Made by a program: the position numbers and the translations under genes. A model generated the notes under the pieces. The model was not told the DNA's origin. It saw only the letters and a list, made by a program, of their open reading frames with translations, and did not search any database. A stretch of DNA of 64,000 bases from Pseudomonas sp. MRSN 12121 (GTDB lineage: Bacteria > Pseudomonadota > Gammaproteobacteria > Pseudomonadales > Pseudomonadaceae), in assembly GCF_000931465.1 (NCBI RefSeq), contig NZ_CP010892.1:2356001-2420000 (forward strand), given 5' to 3'. Shown here in pieces: positions 59,696 to 64,000 of this stretch. Position 1 is the first letter of the stretch. Every line of letters starts with the position of its first letter.

Positions 59696-60761
59696 ATGGC
59701 TGCCTGGCGTGTTGCTGCTGGCGGCACTGTGCGGCTGTGATCAGCCCGAGGCGCCGGCGCAGGGTTTTGCCGGCCTGGGCGAAGAGGCCGCGGCATTCAC
59801 ACAGGTGGTGCCGGGGCGGGTGTTCAGCTTTCCCGCCGACCATGGCGCCCATGACGGTTTCCGCATCGAATGGTGGTACCTCACCGCCGACCTCAAGAGC
59901 AGCGACGGCCAGCGTTTTGGCGTGCAGTGGACGCTGTTTCGCAGCGCCTTGCGCGCCGAGCGCGACCAGCCCGGCTGGCAGGCGCCGAATGTCTGGCTGG
60001 GCCATGCCGCGGCCACCTCGGCCAGCGTGCATCACGCCGCCGAGCGTTACGCCCGGGGCGGGGTGGGGCAGGCGGGTGTGACGGTGCAGCCGTTCACCGC
60101 CTGGATCGACGACTGGCGCCTGAGCAGCCTCTCGCCCACGGCCGACCCTTTGGCCCACATGCAGTTGCAGGCCGGCGGGCCGGGTTTCGCCTATCGCCTG
60201 CAACTGCGCAGCGACCGCCCGCTGGTGCTGCAGGGCGAGGCGGGTTACAGCCGCAAGTCCGAGCAGGGCCAGGCGTCCTATTACTACAGCCAGCCGTTTT
60301 TCCAGGCCGAGGGCAGCCTGCAGATCGATGGCCAGACTTATGAAGTCAGCGGCCCGGCCTGGCTCGACCGCGAATGGAGCAGCCAGCCCCTGGCGGCCGG
60401 GCAGAGCGGTTGGGACTGGTTTTCCCTGCACCTGGACGGCGGCGCGCGGCTGATGCTGTTCCGCGTGCGGGAAAGCGACCGGCCGCCCTACATCACCGGC
60501 ACCTGGATCGAGCCCGACGGCCGTACCCAGACCCTGCACAAGGACGAGATCCAGCTCATCCCGCTGGCGGATTCCAAGGTGGCGGAGCGCACGCTGCCCA
60601 CCCGCTGGCGCTTGCGCATTCCCGGCCGCGGCCTGGATATCACCGCCGCGGCGCTCAATCCCCAGGCCTGGATGAACCTGCGCATTCCGTATTGGGAAGG
60701 GCCGGTACAACTGAGCGGCAGCCATGCCGGCAGCGGTTATCTGGAAATGACCGGTTATTGA
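59685..60761 (+). CDS. AttH/CrtC-like lipocalin lipoprotein
   Basis: A 358-residue lipoprotein: lipobox LLAALCGC (Cys about 18), then the AttH/CrtC-like lipocalin fold (FRIEWWYLTADLKSSDGQRFGVQWTLFRSAL; WLDREWSSQPLAAGQSGWDWFSLHLDGG). Homologues named carotenoid 1,2-hydratase are mostly not carotenoid enzymes. It overlaps the permease by 11 nt; likely partner of the ABC transporter in lipid or lipoprotein handling. Confidence 0.88.
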   Translation: MKIEWLPGVLLLAALCGCDQPEAPAQGFAGLGEEAAAFTQVVPGRVFSFPADHGAHDGFRIEWWYLTADLKSSDGQRFGVQWTLFRSALRAERDQPGWQAPNVWLGHAAATSASVHHAAERYARGGVGQAGVTVQPFTAWIDDWRLSSLSPTADPLAHMQLQAGGPGFAYRLQLRSDRPLVLQGEAGYSRKSEQGQASYYYSQPFFQAEGSLQIDGQTYEVSGPAWLDREWSSQPLAAGQSGWDWFSLHLDGGARLMLFRVRESDRPPYITGTWIEPDGRTQTLHKDEIQLIPLADSKVAERTLPTRWRLRIPGRGLDITAAALNPQAWMNLRIPYWEGPVQLSGSHAGSGYLEMTGY

Positions 60762-60964
60762 TGGCTTATTCGTGCGTATTGTTCATGAGTTACTTTCCCG
60801 ATAGTCACTTATATCGAGCGCTGGAATATAAGTGACTTTTCTTGAACTAAGAAAGTCTCGATTCGTGACTTCGGCTCAATAATCTTTTCCCCCGGTCGGC
60901 ATTTATCTTTTTCGGCAAAAACGGAGAATTCGCTCAACTTAACGAATCACTGGAGCGACCCCCG

Positions 60965-61102
60965 ATGTTTAGCCTGAAAAACACCGCTGCCCTGTTTCTC
61001 ACCCTGCTGGCCTTGTCTTCCGCGCTCAGCACCCAGGCCGAGGAGTCCGGCGCCTTTGTCGAAAGAAACCGCAGCCTGAGCCAAGGCTCGGCACAAAACT
61101 GA
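60965..61102 (+). CDS. 45-residue exported peptide
   Basis: A short gene with TGGAGCG before the ATG. Residues 1-25 are a Sec signal peptide (MFSLKNTAALFLTLLAL, then SSALSTQA, cut before EE). The mature part is about 20 residues, hydrophilic (ESGAFVERNRSLSQGSAQN). It lies 101 bp before the RND operon; whether the two are linked is unknown. Confidence 0.6.
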   Translation: MFSLKNTAALFLTLLALSSALSTQAEESGAFVERNRSLSQGSAQN

Positions 61103-61203
61103 AATAGAAAGTTCAACCGACCGCTGCCTGAAAGTAAGCGGTCGGTACTTTCGTGTGGCCGGAAATCGACTGGGAAAGTTGTTTTTTTGCGCGGGAGAAA
61201 GTT

Positions 61204-62391
61204 ATGAGAGCAGGATTATTCACCATGCAATCCACCCCCCTGAAGTTCGCCGCGTTGTCCGCTGTCAGCCTGGCGCTGCTGGCGACACTGTCCGGCTGCG
61301 GCCCGGACCCGGTAGCGGCGCCGCCTGCGCCGCCGACAGTTTCGGTGAGCCAGCCGCTGAGCCGGCAGATCGTCGACTGGGACAGTTTCACCGGGCGTTT
61401 CGAAGCCACCGATTCGGTGGAAGTGCGCTCGCGGGTCAGCGGCTACCTGGAGAAGGTCGCCTTCACCGACGGCGCCATCGTCAAGAAGGGCGACCTGCTG
61501 TTCGTCATCGACTCGCGGGCCTTCCAGGCCGCGGTGGTCCAGGCCCAGGGCAAGCTGGCCCAGGTGCGTTCGCAACTGGCCCTGGCCGAGCAGGAATATG
61601 CCCGGGCCAAGGTGCTGATCGAGTCGAAGACCATCGCCCGCAGCCTGTATGACCAGCGTCTGCAGGCGCGGCAGGCGGCCCAGGCCGAAGTCCTGAGCGC
61701 CGAAGGGGCGTTGAGCAATGCCCGGCTCGACCTGGAGTTCACCCGCATCACCGCGCCCATGAGCGGGCGCATCAGCCGCAAGCTGATCAGCGAAGGCAAC
61801 CTGGTCAACGGCGGCAACAGTAACGCGACCCTGCTGACCACCATCGTGTCCCTGGACCCCATCGACATCTACTTCGATATCGACGAGCAGAGCTACCTCA
61901 AGTATCGCCAGCAGGGGCAGGGCGCCACGGCGCAGAATCAGGTGCGCATCGCCTTGCCGGGGCAGAGCGAGCCGACCCTGAGCGGGCGCATGGACTTCAT
62001 CGATAACCGTCTAGACCCGTCCACCGGCACCCTGCGCCAGCGCGCCCGGGTGGCCAACCCGGACCTGAGCCTGAGCCCCGGGCAGTTCGGCCGGGTGCAG
62101 TTCTCCGGGCGCCCGAGCTATCAGGCGCTGTTGCTGCCGGACACGGCGATCAGCGTCGATGCCACGCGCAAGGTGGTCTATGTGCTTAACGCGCAGAACC
62201 AGGTGGAACTGCGCCCGGTGCAACTGGGCAAGCTGCATGACGGTTTGCGCGAAGTCGCCAGCGGCCTCGGGCCCAAGGACCGGGTCATCGTCGACGGCAT
62301 CCAGCGGGTGCGGGTCGGCGCGACCGTGACCGCCAGCGAGCAGGCCCTGGCGCTGGCGCCCAAGGCGGCCAGCGAAGGAGCGCCGCTATGA
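61204..62391 (+). CDS. RND efflux periplasmic adaptor (MexE/AcrA family)
   Basis: A 395-residue membrane fusion protein, lipidated (LATLSGCGPD, Cys about 28). Biotinyl-lipoyl-like barrel (VRSRVSGYLEKVAFTDGAIVKKGDLLFVID), alpha-hairpin (about 105-170; QARQAAQAEVLSAEGALSNARLDLEFTRI) and membrane-proximal domain are all present. It links the RND pump to an outer-membrane channel. The ATG at 61204 follows GGGAGAAAG; an ATG at 61225 lacks a ribosome site. It overlaps the pump by 4 nt. Confidence 0.92.
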   Translation: MRAGLFTMQSTPLKFAALSAVSLALLATLSGCGPDPVAAPPAPPTVSVSQPLSRQIVDWDSFTGRFEATDSVEVRSRVSGYLEKVAFTDGAIVKKGDLLFVIDSRAFQAAVVQAQGKLAQVRSQLALAEQEYARAKVLIESKTIARSLYDQRLQARQAAQAEVLSAEGALSNARLDLEFTRITAPMSGRISRKLISEGNLVNGGNSNATLLTTIVSLDPIDIYFDIDEQSYLKYRQQGQGATAQNQVRIALPGQSEPTLSGRMDFIDNRLDPSTGTLRQRARVANPDLSLSPGQFGRVQFSGRPSYQALLLPDTAISVDATRKVVYVLNAQNQVELRPVQLGKLHDGLREVASGLGPKDRVIVDGIQRVRVGATVTASEQALALAPKAASEGAPL

Positions 62392-64000
62392 ACCTGGGGA
62401 AAATCTCCATCGAACAGCCGGTGCTGGCGATCGTGCTGTCCATCGTGCTGCTGATCGTCGGTGGCCTGGCCTACCTGATCCTGCCGACCTCCGAGTACCC
62501 GGACATCGCGCCGCCGACCGTGGTGGTGCAGGCGACCTACCCGGGGGCCTCGGCGCAGACCGTGGCCGAGACCCTGGCGATCCCCCTCGAACAGGAGGTC
62601 AATGGCGTCGAGGACATGCTCTACATGTACAGCCAGGCCACCTCCGACGGCAGCCTCAACCTGACCGTGACCTTCAAGAGCGGCACCGATGTCGACAAGG
62701 CCCAGGTACTGGTGCAGAACCGCGTGGCCCTGGCCACGCCGCGCCTGCCGGAACCGGTGCAGCGCAGCGGGGTATCGGTGCGCAAATCGTCGCCGACCCA
62801 GCTGTCGACCATCTTCATCTCTTCGCCCACGGGCGCCTACGACCAGCTCTACGTGTCCAACTTCGCCATCCGCACCGTCGCCGATACCCTCAAGCGCATC
62901 GACGGCGTGGGCGACATCAACCCGTTGGGGGCCCGTGAATATTCCATGCGTATCTGGCTCGATCCGGAGCGGGTGGCGGCCTTCAACCTGACCCCGGCGG
63001 ACATCATCGCTGCGGTGCGCGCGCAGAACACCCAGGTGGCGGGCGGGGTGATCGCGCAACCGCCGGTGGCCTCCCAGGCGTTCCAGCCGAACCTGATTTT
63101 CGAGGGCCGCCTGAAAGAGCCGGCGGACTTCGACAACATCGTCATCAAGTCCGGCAGCGCCGGGCGCCTGGTGCGCCTGAAGGATGTGGCCCGCACTGAA
63201 ATCGCCGGCCTGGCCTACGTCAACAACACCTATTACCTGCGCCACCCGGCCATCGGCCTGCAAGTGCTGCAACGTCCCGGCGCCAATGCCCTGGCCACCA
63301 TGAAAGTGGTGGAGGAAACCATGCACAGCCTGAGCAAGGAGTTCCCCGAAGGCATCGAATACAGCATCGGCTACAACCCCACCGCGTTCATCGCCGACAG
63401 CATCGGCGAGCTGGGCAAGACCATCTATGAAGCCGTGATCCTGGTGGTGCTGGTGATCCTGGTGTTCCTCCAGGGCTGGCGGCCGTCGATCATCCCGATC
63501 CTGGCGATCCCGGTGTCGCTGGTGGGCACCTTCGCGGTCATGGCCCTGCTCGGTTATTCGATCAACAACCTGACCCTGTTCGGCCTGGTGCTGGCGGTGG
63601 GCATCGTGGTCGACAACGCCATCGTGGTGGTGGAAAACGTCGAGCGTCACCTGGCCGAGGGCAAGAGCCCGTTGCAGGCGACGCTGATCACCATGCAGGA
63701 AATCGGCGGCGCGCTGGTGGCGATCACCCTGGTGCTCTGTGCGGTGTTCATTCCCACGGCCTTCATCCCGGGGATCTCCGGCGAGTTCTTCCGCCAGTTC
63801 GGCGTCACCATCGCGGTGGCCACGGCGATCTCGCTGTTCAACTCGGTGACCCTGTCGCCGGCGCTGGCGGCGATGATCCTGCGTCGGCATCAGCATGAGC
63901 CACGGCAGGCGCCACGGCGCGGCCCGGCGCTACTGCTCCAGCGCGGGGCGGAAGCGTTCAACCGTGGCTTCCTCAAGCTGTCGGCGGGTTATGCCGCCAG
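62388..64000 (+). CDS. RND efflux pump inner-membrane transporter (HAE1), partial
   Basis: The first 537 residues of a roughly 1030-1050 residue pump: MNLGKISIEQPVLAIVLSIV (TM1), the periplasmic porter domain, then TM2-TM6. It is a proton-driven trimeric drug exporter. The TM4 motif reads GIVVDNAIVVVENVER, so the second of the two acidic relay residues (D409-N410) is Asn where AcrB/MexB have Asp. The gene starts with ATG at 62388 overlapping the adaptor and runs off the right edge. Confidence 0.93.
   Translation, partial: MNLGKISIEQPVLAIVLSIVLLIVGGLAYLILPTSEYPDIAPPTVVVQATYPGASAQTVAETLAIPLEQEVNGVEDMLYMYSQATSDGSLNLTVTFKSGTDVDKAQVLVQNRVALATPRLPEPVQRSGVSVRKSSPTQLSTIFISSPTGAYDQLYVSNFAIRTVADTLKRIDGVGDINPLGAREYSMRIWLDPERVAAFNLTPADIIAAVRAQNTQVAGGVIAQPPVASQAFQPNLIFEGRLKEPADFDNIVIKSGSAGRLVRLKDVARTEIAGLAYVNNTYYLRHPAIGLQVLQRPGANALATMKVVEETMHSLSKEFPEGIEYSIGYNPTAFIADSIGELGKTIYEAVILVVLVILVFLQGWRPSIIPILAIPVSLVGTFAVMALLGYSINNLTLFGLVLAVGIVVDNAIVVVENVERHLAEGKSPLQATLITMQEIGGALVAITLVLCAVFIPTAFIPGISGEFFRQFGVTIAVATAISLFNSVTLSPALAAMILRRHQHEPRQAPRRGPALLLQRGAEAFNRGFLKLSAGYAA

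Noticed and set aside
62178..63896. 572-codon minus-strand frame over the RND pump
   Set aside because: His/Arg/Gly-rich antisense shadow; the plus-strand frame encodes a textbook RND transporter.

Overview
The window comes from a high-GC gammaproteobacterium, most likely a Pseudomonas of the fluorescens complex (P. fluorescens, P. chlororaphis or P. protegens type). The host genes, the Pseudomonas-type REP repeats, the DUF1654 gene behind a LexA box and the RTX lipase all point there. The species was not tested against any database.

Bases 1 to about 36,100 are one lambdoid (siphovirus-type) prophage that enters from the left edge. Its leftmost part (1-2,615, minus strand) is a diversity-generating retroelement (DGR): a reverse transcriptase cut by the window edge, a template repeat (TR), an Avd accessory protein and two separate target genes, each ending in a variable repeat. 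Further minus-strand early genes lead to a CI-like repressor (5,052-5,906), which faces a Cro-like gene across a set of TGAAC/TGTAC-N5-GTTC operators. The rightward early operon holds an O-like initiator with five internal iterons, a DnaB-type helicase, a DUF1364 protein, a tyrosine integrase, and a Q-like antiterminator. Late genes follow in HK97/lambda order: holin, HNH, terminase, portal, protease, capsid, connectors, tail tube, G/GT chaperones with a -1 slippery site, tape measure, M, L, K, a moron cluster, I, J, fibre, endolysin and nested Rz/Rz1. The prophage ends at a tRNA-Pro(GGG) 3' fragment (36,051-36,099). The capsid and gpI genes carry small homopolymer indels, so either the prophage is defective or the assembly is wrong there.

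Bases 36,100-38,900 are an AT-rich segment between two tRNA-Pro 3' fragments. It holds an acyltransferase (possible O-antigen modification) and scraps of phage genes, and looks like an older element at the same attachment site.

The rest (39,000-64,000) is chromosome. It contains a type I-secreted RTX lipase, a FabF-like ketosynthase divergent from an HxlR regulator, a VOC protein, and a four-gene operon pairing a radical SAM/SPASM enzyme with three proteins that share a DUF1843-like tail. After these come a TetR/3-hydroxyacyl-CoA dehydrogenase pair, an AraC regulator, a HAD hydrolase, a lipoprotein, a HicAB toxin-antitoxin, a Shedu-like (DUF4263) defence nuclease in AT-richer DNA, a YniB-like membrane protein, an AttFGH-like ABC transporter/lipocalin operon, a 45-residue exported peptide, and an RND efflux operon cut by the right edge. 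Two large REP-type hairpins with nearly the same outer arms lie between host genes.
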